A DNA stretch of 64,000 nucleotides from Gracilaria domingensis (taxonomy: Eukaryota > Rhodophyta > Florideophyceae > Gracilariales > Gracilariaceae), in assembly GCA_022539475.1 (NCBI GenBank), contig VCMS01000041.1:124001-188000 (forward strand). The letters are read 5' to 3'. Shown one piece after another: positions 21,157 through 31,216 of the stretch (its first letter is position 1; each line of letters opens with the position of its first letter). The translations under genes were made by a program, and so were the position numbers. The notes beneath the pieces are model-generated. The model did not search any database. It saw only the letters and a program-made list of their open reading frames with translations, and was not told the origin of the DNA.

Positions 21157-22086
21157 ATGTCGAACGGATACGTGAAGGATGAGGAGCTGTTGGCGCTGTT
21201 GGAGGGGAAGGAGGTACCGCCGACGCCGTCATCCGAGCGGGAAGAGGACGTGATTACGGCGGCTGGTCGGATGTCGCAGAAGAAGGAAGTAGCCGATGAA
21301 GGAAAGGAGTGTGAGGCGAGGGGAGGAGATGGTGATGAGGTGGAGAAGGGTGTAGAATTGGAGGTGGAGGGGGTCGCAATGGAGAGAAGGGGTGCGGTGC
21401 ATCTGAGTCAGTTAGAGGTTGGAGACCAGATAGAGAGTGGGGGCGGAGAGGGTGACAGGGAGATGCGGTTTGTGGGGGAGATGAAGGCGAGGGTGGGGAT
21501 GTTGGGGTTGGTGATGCAGGAGCAACTGAACGATGAAATTGTGGAGATTGTAACGGAAATGGGCGGTGTGGTGCTGAGTGGGGGTGGTAGTGGTGTTTCG
21601 GTTCAGGCTATTTCGAGCCTGCGGAATTCGTTGTCGGTATTGGGAGTGGAGATGAGAAATCCTGTGTATGGGATAGTGGAGTGTGCGGGAAGGGAGGTTG
21701 GAGAGTTGCGGGAGGAGAATAGGGTTCTGAACGAGAGTTTGGACGTGCTGGAGAAGGAGGTGAAGGAGCTGGGCAAGAGGCAAAGATTGGTGGAAGAGGA
21801 GACGGTGAAAGGAGGTGTGGAGGGAAAGACGGAGAAGGGAAGTGTGGGAAGGGTGGCGGTGCAGAAGGGGTCCCTTGTGACACCGAAGACAAAGGGTGGT
21901 GGGGTTGGGGATGGGAAGAGCCGTCTGAAGAAGAGGCGTAAGGAGATGAAAAAGGTGGTGGAGGAGGTGCCGCGGGAGGGAGTGGGAGCTCCGGTGGTGA
22001 CTGGGTTTAGGAGTGCGGCGGAGGTAGCGCGGACTGCGAAGGGGACTCTGAGGGGACAGGAGGAGAGAAGGATGAGAGGGATTTGA
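21157..22086 (+). CDS. Hypothetical coiled-coil protein, 309 residues
   Basis: Unrecognised but a clean frame from ATG 21,157 (MSNGYVKDEELLALLEG). Residues 1-85 are acidic and disordered. Residues 100-150 include VGMLGLVMQEQLNDEIVEIV. A heptad-rich coiled coil follows (GREVGELREENRVLNESLDV and on through ELGKRQRLVEEE, about 195-245). The tail is Lys/Arg-rich and basic (KSRLKKRRKEMKKVVEEV), suited to binding nucleic acid. Codon use is extremely G-rich on the coding strand (many ggg, gag, gtg), unlike the neighbours. Gag-like ORF1 proteins of retroelements share this plan, but no zinc knuckle or pol follows. Host structural protein or domesticated gag are both possible. Confidence 0.5.
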   Translation: MSNGYVKDEELLALLEGKEVPPTPSSEREEDVITAAGRMSQKKEVADEGKECEARGGDGDEVEKGVELEVEGVAMERRGAVHLSQLEVGDQIESGGGEGDREMRFVGEMKARVGMLGLVMQEQLNDEIVEIVTEMGGVVLSGGGSGVSVQAISSLRNSLSVLGVEMRNPVYGIVECAGREVGELREENRVLNESLDVLEKEVKELGKRQRLVEEETVKGGVEGKTEKGSVGRVAVQKGSLVTPKTKGGGVGDGKSRLKKRRKEMKKVVEEVPREGVGAPVVTGFRSAAEVARTAKGTLRGQEERRMRGI

Positions 22087-22555
22087 AGCCGTTTTGGGGC
22101 GAGGCGGGTATACGAGAAGGGGGAGAGTTGTCGACCTGACTTCTACAAAATGACGTTTGCGGAGACGGAGAGAGAGGATGCGAACGCGTTATGGGCGAGA
22201 AATGGGTAAATAGCGGGGCTGGTGTGGACTGGGAAGAAGTGATGGGATGATTGAGGTGGGATGAGTTGCGATTGGCATTGCAACATGGGAGAAAATGGAA
22301 ACGCAAACTAGCACGAGTGCAGTTTTGAGAGAGGGTCGCGCAAAAGAGTGAATGGGGTGGTGCGGCAAAGTAGAACCTCTACAAAAACTAGGGGACCTAA
22401 GAACTAAACTGCGCGAAATGGAATTTAATATTCCAAAATTTCTTAATTTTTTGAGTGCCAGCCTCTGCCACCCCCTCGCGCGCCCCAAATAGCCCAAAAA
22501 CTAGCTTAGTTTCCAAAGCGAACAGAGTATATTCCACTTTGCAGAACACAGACGT
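22087..22555. other. Intergenic, no gene seen
   Basis: Purine-rich sequence continuing the bias of the coiled-coil gene to about 22,340, then ordinary AT-rich DNA up to repeat B. No family recognised. Confidence 0.35.
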
Positions 22556-22988
22556 CCGGATGATATTCTCCAGATAACCGATATTAGAATTCCGAAACCT
22601 AAAGATGTCCGTTTGATACCCTCTCGATGTCGCCACAATATACGTAAATGATTCTCAGATCATGCATGAAGTATGTCCAAATGATAACCACCTGATACGC
22701 ATATGATGTATGAAGAGGTATCTTTTGGATTTAGTAATTTCCGAATGATGCACCATGGATTTCCGGACATCCATGAGATATATCGCCATGCATCATATGA
22801 ACATCTTTCGAATAGTTTTTGTACTTTGAAAGTGCATGTAAATGACATCAATTAGGCGCATCCAACGGAATACCACGACAAATCATTAGAATATCGTCGA
22901 TGCGCAAAAGATATCCAACTGATATCCGATAGATGTCCTAAATTTTCATGGGATGGAAATCCATTGCGCATCAATTTATCTCACAGGG
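22556..22988. repeat. MITE-like repeat B, copy 2
   Basis: Second copy of the 433-434-bp repeat (see 7,543-7,976). It starts ccggatgatattctccagat and ends tttatctcacaggg. It is closest in its first 60 bases to the copy at 34,332. Flanks differ from the other copies, which supports independent insertion. Confidence 0.7.
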
Positions 22989-23339
22989 GCACTGACCGAG
23001 AAATTCGGGGTGTTTTGTACTGTCCGTGCTTCGCGGTTTTCTTCAGGACGCGACGTCGGCAAAGAGCTCTCAGCAGAGTTGGTAACCTCCTCTTCTTTCT
23101 TAGTACGGAGCAACAGAATGTCTCACATCGCGGGTAAGTGAGCCCTGCGGTGGGTAGGAATCAGAGATACTATGTTAGCGTTAGTTTTTCGACAAAGTCG
23201 GCGGGACCGACCATATCGGGAGGTCTGTAAGGCGTCGATCAGGATGGGCCAGGACTAAGGGTCTTGTCACCACATATGTTTCCCATGTGAGCGGTGTTGT
23301 TGACTCTGTAGACAAGGACTCGGTACCAGACGAAGTACC

Positions 23340-26300
23340 CTCGGACGAGGGTTACGGGGCCATAACCATGCGATCGCCAGGAATCTGCCCATGCGCGTCA
23401 GCGATCTCGACGACAACAGTGTCCGGTGCAACCGACATTACCTTATAAGGTCCATCCGCCACAGACGAGAGCTGATGAAGTTTGCTCTTTTCAGGGTTAA
23501 AGTTTTGCTTCTCTACGAAGACATTTTTGCCCACAGTATGTAGTTCAGAGATTCTTACTCGCAAGCGAGGATCAAAATCACGCTTGTAAGCGGCTTGGGA
23601 TTTTGTCATTGATTTCGAGGGAGCCGGTACTAACTTCGTTGGCGAGGCCTTCCATTGTTGCCGATAATCACCCAACGATGAAAAACTGCCCAAGGTAGCT
23701 TGTGATTCTAACGCGAATGGTAGGGGGTTGTCCTTGACAAAACCAGTTCGAATGGAGAAACACCAGTAGTTCTGTGAACGTACGTGTTCTACGCAATGGT
23801 TAACGCATCAGTGTATAGATCCCATGTTTTTGAGTGGTAACCAACGTCAGAACGGAGGGATGCTAGCATCGTGCGGTTATACCGTTCTACTTGCCTATTA
23901 CATTGTATATGGTAAGTTGTCTTGAAGGGGTTTTTCACGTCCATGATGCGGTACACATCCTAGAAGAGCCGGGATGGGAATTGCTTTCGGTTATCGGATA
24001 ACCAGTTTACAGCAGAAATTTACACGAAGATCCAGTGCGTGGCGAATGCCTGCGCGACTGTGAACGCAATAATCGTCTTAAGACGTATTGTCTAAACAAG
24101 TTTCGAGAACTGCTCGTTGATAACGAGAACGAACTTATTTTCTCTTCGGACCGTATGCAATAGTCCAAGAATATCGATTGCCACAAATTCAGACGGCACT
24201 CTGACAGAGAATAGTTTCAATTTCTTCGAATTTCTTCGGAATTTCAGGCGATTTCTAGGGCAATCGGCACAGAAGAGTACAGTAGCTTAATTCACCGCCA
24301 TGGCGGACCAGTAGAAGTCTCTCCTTAAATTGAGGTACAAGTTTCTTCCACCTGCTTGTCCGCCTAACTTTCCGTAATGCGAAAGGTGTAAGACCGTCGA
24401 GTGGTTGTCTTTTCATCTAAGACGTTGAGAACAGGGCTCTCTGTTTGCATACAGGATTCTGAGTCCGTTCACAAGGTTGGAATCTGCGTAAAGCAGCGTA
24501 CCGTTCCGAGCGTTATCCAATAAGATTCGGTCTTCGACAATAGTTACATAGTTGGAATGCGACCCAGGCCTTTCTGGGCCAACTGGACGTTGTCATACTT
24601 CTTTGAGGAGGCCTCGCTCGCCAGCAGCAACAAAGTTAGGAAGCCAGTCTCCATCATCAGCACCTTGGCAGACTTCGACCTGGGAACAGAACTTCGTGCA
24701 CGAAGTGCATCACGCTCCGCTCGAGCGTACTAGACCGACTCGAGGTAAGTCATCTTCTGCTTATTGTAGCGATAGCGGGTAACCAAGGTCTTGATGGCCG
24801 CGTTGAGGCCATCGAAAGACATCGTACGAAGTTGCTGTGCGGGGTACATTGAGAAAAGGGTGGAAGGCTCTTTTCATGCGTACCGAGTATACTCGTAGTC
24901 GATTTCAGTCTGTCCAGACTTCTGGCGGTTCTCCCGGACTGCCAGGACTGCCCTGCCGATTGCTTCATTAGTTCGTACGAGCGCAGTACGTACTGGACGG
25001 CTTTCAGCCAGCACTTTACCTCTCTTTCGAAGGAACCAGATGAGCCTCTTACAGAGTTGAACTGATCTTCGGTCACTTCCCTTAAGAAATACGGTAACAC
25101 AATGTAGGACTGGCCTTTGGTCACCCCGGGAACATCGGCCTCGGCCACAAACATGGCGAAAAATCAAGCACGGGGACTGGGTCTTTTCCGGGAAATGTCT
25201 GGTTAAGCAGTGAGAGCTGCGTACGGTGGATGCAGTTCTGCACCTTACCTCTCCCAGGGCGTGTGCGATCCAATGAGGAATCTTCGAAATGGTAATAGCG
25301 GTAGGACAACAACTTGGGATACATCGGGTTCTTCGGCTTCATCTTCTTCAACCCGAAGTGCTTTCATTCCTCCGATCGGGTACGAACAACACTGTGGGTG
25401 GCCGATTACGGCTTCGTGCGTGAAGAATTCCATGCACGACCATCGTCGATGGAAAACTCTCACGAATCATAACTTTCAGAATTATTCGCGGCGTCAGCTG
25501 ACGTACTCGAATCCGAGTCGGAGTAATGATTGTTCTCCTTGACATTCCGCGTGCCGCGTGATTTGTCCCGAACGATGTCCTTGTCACGATGGACAACGCA
25601 ACCGACGCGGCGGGAGTAGCGAGTTTCACGATAGTGACTTTCTCCAAGGTCTTCAAACGGCTTTGAATCGGATCGGATCGGGTCTCAATTCCTTTCGCGG
25701 AGGCAGCGGGTCTTCCAATGCATTCGAGTACGAAGTTGACATCGGACTGTAGAATGCGGAACTCCTCAGGGACAATTTTCACGAAATATGTTCGAACATC
25801 CTCCCGAAGAGTCCGGACTTCTCCCATGAGAGAATCGTGAGCAGGGCGCAGAATGCGAACCTGCTCTTCCACAGATGTACCCTGGGAGTGGTTGAATTTC
25901 TCCCGACAGACCGCAGTCGCCTCTGCGGTAGCATTCACCTGCCTAGCAGGAGCCGGTTCGGAAACGGCAGATGGCGGAGCAATCCTATCAGTGGGAGGGA
26001 TCAATGGGGAAGAGGAATTGTACAGCGCGCCGGTGGGATAGACCTCCGCGAGGACGGTCTGTAACCCAGAGTAGATCCCGGAAGAACTAGTATTTTCGAT
26101 GGAGGGCGACTATCCGTCGTATCACCACCGTTGGTGGAACGACTGCGAGTGATCGCAGGCTTCGCATCGGAGGGGTTCCGAGACGTCGATATCCAACCAA
26201 ACGTTATACGGGAACTTCAAAAAAAGGCGAACCTCAAAGAAGGAACAAAAAGTGAGACAACCCTCTAGATCGGCAGACCACCTTGTAGTGCAATGTTTGC

Positions 26301-26445
26301 GAGCGGTAAAACACCACAACGACGTTCGAGATATTCCTCCTTGGAGGGCAGCCAGCGAACAGAGCCACTTTGGAACGCCACGGTGAGCTGGGTGTGGGAC
26401 GGGGGCCAAACCGTTATGACGGGCGTACAGAGTTGAGCCAAGAAA
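23340..26445 (-). mobile_element. Gypsy-type retrotransposon internal region, lacking reverse transcriptase
   Basis: Minus-strand order: gag frames (26,004-24,750), with a capsid-like block LPYFLREVTEDQFNSV near 25,080, then directly the 3' part of pol. Near 24,390-24,240 is the integrase zinc region (HLSHYGKLGG, VLFCADC). The integrase core follows, with EFVAIDILGLLHTV (first catalytic Asp, about 24,190), VNWLSDNRKQF (second Asp, about 24,000) and QCNRQVERYNRTMLASL (third catalytic residue region, about 23,900). The C-terminal GPY-like block DGPYKVMSVAPDTVVVEI lies at 23,460-23,410. Several stops interrupt it. I see no reverse transcriptase motif (YVDD) between gag and integrase, so that section was deleted. 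The right LTR is annotated separately; a left LTR was not identified. Confidence 0.8.
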
Positions 26446-27040
26446 AGGATCCACGTGTGTGAAATGTACCTCTCTAGAGGATCGGGACCTCGATGTGTGG
26501 AATGAACAAAAAAAGGAGGAGGCACCCACGCGAGTGGAGTGGTCTCAAGAGAAGATGGAGCAAAGATACGGCCTACAGCCAGGGGTTTCCTATTGAGGGT
26601 CGAAACGCGACAAAAGCGGTAGACGCTCCCCAAATTGGCTCTCTTAAAGAACGCAAGGCCGATACCCGGACCGTTGCAACGGGAAGTCTCTCGAATAAGA
26701 AGTTATACACCGCCGAAGGCGAGAAAGGCTAGAGCTAAGATCCTGAAGTACGATAACTCTGGTTGGGGAGCTTCACTGGGCGCTGCAGCGACGACGCCGG
26801 TGCTTTAAGTAGCGCGCTCCTTAAAATTAATAACTAATATTAACCAAAACCCCCACTAAGTGTGGCAAACGCTAACGTGTAGCGGCAAGCCTCCCATCAG
26901 CTCTACCATGTCCGGCGTGTTCGAGGCATCTTGATGGCCACAACTAGTTATTACTAGTCTTATACTGGTGTGTACCAGGCAAACCCGTGAACGGAAACTA
27001 TGACTACGTCCAGCCAAATTCTTCATACATGCGCATTGCA
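26446..27040 (-). repeat. LTR of the Gypsy element (5' LTR on the minus strand)
   Basis: Non-coding sequence shared with 2,590-3,125. On the minus strand it runs into 'cacgtggatcctttt' at about 26,450, where a TGG-type primer-binding site would sit just inside the LTR, then into gag. Shared internal landmarks include 'cgccgaaggcgagaaagg' (26,712) and 'actagtcttatactggtgtg' (26,953). Exact ends are uncertain by tens of bases. Confidence 0.55.
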
Positions 27041-27614
27041 CTACAAATCGCAGAAAAGCAAATGTTATGATTGGCAATTGTTTGAAACGATGGTGTTTGA
27101 AGCATCCAGGGTTATCGGTGGGAAAGATATGCCGAGGGGCACGAGACTGAAGCAAAAATGTGCAGAAGTAGTACAACAAAATGAGATTCACAGTAAATAA
27201 ATGAGAGAAAGGGAGCTGATTACAGTTTATCGTTGCAAATCTAATTGGGCGAACACTGAATTGCGATGCAGGAAGTCGATGGAAAGCGATGATCCAGCGC
27301 AACAGTTTGTCTTTCAAAGGAACTGCAAGCGTGCAAAGATCTCTTCATAAGTTGATACAAATGCTGAACAGCGAAAGATCAGGGATCTGCAGTTTAAGAG
27401 AAACAACTTCTATTTGCTCGATAAGCATCGAACTGGTGTGTTTCTGGTTCGGTTGCGTGCTCGTAAGGATACTGATCACTCTATTTTCTTAAATGAGAGG
27501 CAACAAGAAGTGCTAGACCATGAGAAAAAAATGGATCTAACATTATACGAAGAAGCAATAAAGATGTGCAGCGGAGATGCGATAAAAACACTGTATGGTA
27601 CAAAAGTACGGTAA
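27000..27614 (+). pseudogene. Unrecognised decayed gene
   Basis: Two adjacent open stretches in different frames (27,000-27,200 and 27,201-27,614) read as coding. The second begins MRERELITVYRCKSNW, has one in-frame TAA near 27,347, then continues with FYLLDKHRTGVFLVRL and LTLYEEAIKMCSGDAIKTLY to a TAA at 27,612. Charged, helical, about 200 residues; no family recognised. It lies just past the Gypsy LTR edge and may be part of another element or a broken host gene. Confidence 0.35.
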
Positions 27615-29110
27615 TTACTGCAAGAGAGGTGAAGTAAAATGACTTTTATTCTTCGAAAAGCTCAAATTCGGCACTTTCCAAGCAACTACACAAATGAAAA
27701 AGCTTCTGGTTCCCGTAAACTAATAGGACACATTGAATCGTTACAATAGAGGGTTCAGTATACGTTAAGAGGTTCACGGTGAGTTTCTACTTAAGAAGAG
27801 ATTGGGAGCAAAACTTTATCATTATTTTTCAGCGACGAAAAAATGTCAATAATTTTCATTAGTAAACGACTCTGCAGAAATTGAACATCAAACTTAGAAT
27901 CCAGAGAGCAAATGTTTGTTTCGTCCCTCTAATTGAAAATCTGGAGAAGCTTACCTTGGGCATGTTACACAGAAGAAGAGGGGACTGATTGCAGTGGAGG
28001 TATCTGAGGATCTTGTGTGGTTGCAATGGAGCACGGCTCGATCGGAGGAACCATCGCAGATGTATGGAAGAAATGTGATCAAGTGATCTGATCTGCGGGT
28101 GACACTAAGCTAAGCTTTTTGTCCCGCGAGTGGGACGCCCTCTCCTGTTTTGGCTCTCGTTTTGAGACAAGCCGCTTTCCCTGCGGTCTAAGTCATGTTA
28201 ATTAAACGTTATGCCCCTCAAAACAGCATCCTGTTTCAAAAAGAGGTAACGTTTTTATTTAAAAAAGATCACTGGCGTTGAGACGATGACAGTAGAATGT
28301 TGAAATCATAGAAGATCTTTTATCGTGCAGTAATTGTGCTCGGAATAGTGTAATATTGCTGGTTTGAGGGTAGCCTAGGAGAGTTGTACGAGTTGTTTTT
28401 ATTCTCTACAGATTTTATAAGGTTTGTCACCGTGATCGGAATTATAAATACACTTTGCAAAATGAAAATTGACAGAGCAAGAATTTAAAATCGAATGATA
28501 TTCGAATTAAATTTACTAGCATTATTTTTCTCTCGGTAGCGTGCTAGTAGAGGGTAGTCAAGTCGAATAAACTCTTGTTTTTGTTAAGCTCCTTGTTCAT
28601 TTTTGCCAAAAGTAAGTCTAATTCTACTCTGTTCCCTACAATGAGTACCATCGCCTCTACAGTGACTGACCAATTTGTCTACTGCGTCAACTTTGAACCC
28701 GTACGCTGCGCCAGAGTGAAAATCGCACTAGGAGGGACCAAATAGATCGGAATCACGTTCCGAGCACGTGCGATCTAATTTTTCTGAATTAAGTATTTGG
28801 AAACACCATTTTCGTGATGGCGTCGGCGGTGACAGCCAATTGAACCAAACGCACTAAATCAAGAGTTTTCTCTCGTAGAGTACCAGTCGAATAGGACAGA
28901 TATACACTAGCCAAATATGAGCTTACGTAGATGGAATGCGATATAAGACAAAATAACGAAAGCACGAACACCAGAACAGGGAGGCGTAGCCAAGTTGTAT
29001 GCAGATATAAAGTGAACACAAAAAAACAAACGAGAACGATGTATGTATTGATATATGAATAGGATTATTCCACAAGTTGAAAATGAAAAGGATGGCTGTC
29101 CTTTAAAAGA
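27615..29110. other. AT-rich region, no gene seen
   Basis: No supported coding frame. Short inverted repeats occur at about 28,205-28,255 (aacgttatgcccctc / aagaggtaacgtt) and 28,745-28,775 (gatcggaat, gcgatc). No tRNA or recognisable spliceosomal RNA found. Confidence 0.4.
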
Positions 29111-29515
29111 TTATCTTGTTCTTCTCTCTAAATGGCGCACGATGTCGTCGGCTTCGTAGTAGACGCGCAGGTCGCGTGCTTCCGAAAACCGGATATCATA
29201 AACCTTGCACTGGATGTCCTGTTTGGTATAGTTTGCGCGGCGCAATGCTTTGGGATGGCCACGGCAGACGTGATTGAATTTAATCTGGCGCTGGCTCTGG
29301 ACCTTGATATCACAGACGCGACAGCGTTTGAAGATTCGCTTACGCGGCGGAGAGTTATGGCAGAGCTTCTACTTCTGAATGGCTCTGTGAAAGATATGAC
29401 GCTCGCGTGGCGCGTCCAGAGGATCCACAGTCAACTTCTTTATCTGCTGAAGCGGATCGCGGACTTCTTCTTGACGCCGGTCCGAGTACACCACGGACTA
29501 ATAACTGCTGTATGA
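29111..29515 (-). pseudogene. C2H2 (U1/matrin-like) zinc-finger gene fragment
   Basis: On the minus strand, ending at a TAA at 29,111-29,113, the frame gives two zinc-finger-like repeats. The first is KRIFKRCRVCDIKV...CRGHPKALRR, with the CxxC and H...GH spacing of U1/matrin-type fingers that bind RNA or structured nucleic acid. The second, CKVYDIRFSEARDLRVYYEADD, has lost one Cys (CxxC to CxxY) and probably a His, so only the first could bind zinc. Upstream the frame has VDPLDAPRERHIF and an in-frame TAG. It is either the last exon of a decayed gene or a captured fragment. Confidence 0.45.
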
Positions 29516-30577
29516 AACGAAAGACGTTGCCACTTTATGAGAGACAAGCGACAAGTTCGTAGTCACACAAGATGCCAAAAGAGCAGCTGTTAACAACATA
29601 ATTTTGAACGATTGCCTCAGAGCGGTAGGTCTGTACGTCAATGAAAACCGTACGACGTATCTCACAGTGCGTCTAGCAACAACACGTGCAAAGCAACATT
29701 ATTTAAGGAATGAAATCGAAACACGAAAGAACCAGTGAAACTAGGGATCAAGACCAAGACGAGAAGCAAGAAAACAGATGCAAACCGGGAAAGCCGGCGA
29801 AACGACAATGAAACGGGGATCCAACAACAGAGACAACAACCAAACGATTGAAAAGAGACAAGACGACAGTCGGAACAATAACAGCAAAAGGAACGTACAA
29901 GGGAAAAAACGAAGGGATGAAAAGCCAAATAGAACGGCTTGCAAGAGTCTAAATCACTTCCACACAAGACTAAGCAAACGGCAGGGTAGTTTGGACGCTC
30001 TGACGACCCGCAGAGAACGCGCCGAGACGGGGGGCAGTGTGAATGGCAGTGACCGGAAAAAGGTCTTGAGACCAAGCCGCCAAGGAGGATGGTGATAGCG
30101 AATAGGAGTTGGGGGGTAAAAGAAGGAAGAATAGATGTGAAAGTTGAGAACTGGCGGTGCGAAGAGGTCGTCGAACGGGAAGTAGTCTGGCCGGAGGTGA
30201 GTCAAAGGCGAATGCTCGGACCCTTTTCTGCACAACAGCTTTCATGTATACTCCCCGATTTTGGAAAGCGATTTCTACGTAGTATCTCTGAGAGGAGGCA
30301 TTTCTACTTTGAAAAATAATTCATTCACCGTGATGCCTCGTTACTTATGGCTTGTACAATCCATCACAACAAAGATTGAGTTGAATCTATACATATTTCT
30401 AATGACGTAAAGGGAGTGGTGACTCTCTTGAACTTTGCGTGTCTTAGCAGATATTGAATCACTTTTAAGCGCAGTAGTGCCCAATTCGTAACAAACAAGA
30501 CCACATCAGCGCGCCTATGTATTTAGCTCTCACTCAGGAAAGCTATCAGTTTTGACTCCTCTCTCTTTCTTTTCTTT
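29516..30577. other. Purine-biased region, no gene seen
   Basis: From about 29,700 to 30,100 the plus strand is A/G-rich (tracts such as 'gacaacaaccaaacg'), which creates long pyrimidine-coded minus frames rich in Ser, Leu, Phe and Cys. These look like composition artefacts. No domain seen. Confidence 0.35.
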
Positions 30578-30650
30578 GGGGTGCAGCTTTCATCGTCCAT
30601 TGGATGACTTTGAAACAACGTCATCCAATGGACGATGAAAGCTACACCCC
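30578..30650. ncRNA. Near-perfect 31-bp hairpin, candidate small-RNA precursor or mini inverted repeat
   Basis: Arms 30,578-30,608 (ggggtgcagctttcatcgtc...) and 30,620-30,650 pair with a single mismatch (C against T at arm position 7) around an 11-nt loop, tttgaaacaac. Total length 73 nt, as for microRNA-type precursors, but near-perfect pairing also fits a recent small inverted repeat or foldback element. A C/T-rich tract precedes it. No coding frame uses it sensibly. Confidence 0.5.
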
Positions 30651-30856
30651 ACCAGTTCCACTATGCATTGAAACAGGTCATTCTTCTAAGGCTGATGAGA
30701 CAACCAGACCGTTCTGTCGCAGTCTTTCATAAAACATAAGCACATATAATCTTCGAAAGGTCACCTTCCATGCCAGAATATGAACAAACTATTCTAATCG
30801 AAAACTTAGAGCAGCCGTATCTTCCGTATGCCCACAGTTTCGGGTAGTATGATCGA

Positions 30857-31216
30857 ATGCATCCAGGAAGCGCCAATTCTCTCGTTACGTCAACAGAAGT
30901 CACAGTAAATAAACATAAGGATTCCTCTCGCAATTACCCGAGTGACGCTACTATTGTTCCCGAAACGAGTACAATTCGCCAGGACAGCATCACTTATGAG
31001 CATGAAACAAGAAGCGTCTCAAATCAATCAACCCGGTATAGTTTAGCTCTGTGGCAAACAAGCGAAGTTTTTGACCATAACAATCCAACCACCTTGGACA
31101 GCAAAAGAATCAATAAACGCCACCGAAACCAAAATGCTCACGAGCGCAGGCGTAGAAGAAGAGAAGCACGCCGTGCAGAGCAAGAGTGGAATATTGGAGG
31201 CATGAAAGGTTCCTGA
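30857..31216 (+). CDS. Hypothetical small basic protein
   Basis: A 119-codon frame starting at ATG (MHPGSANSLVTST). The first 80 residues are Ser/Thr-rich. The end is strongly basic and helical (KRINKRHRNQNAHERRRR, then RREARRAEQEW), resembling a nucleic-acid-binding or nuclear-targeting tail. No family recognised, no homologous copy in the window. It may be an exon of a larger gene. Confidence 0.3.
   Translation: MHPGSANSLVTSTEVTVNKHKDSSRNYPSDATIVPETSTIRQDSITYEHETRSVSNQSTRYSLALWQTSEVFDHNNPTTLDSKRINKRHRNQNAHERRRRRREARRAEQEWNIGGMKGS

Noticed and set aside
29662..30245. Long minus-strand frames rich in Ser, Leu, Phe and Cys
   Set aside because: Explained by purine-rich plus-strand composition; no start context, domain or homology.
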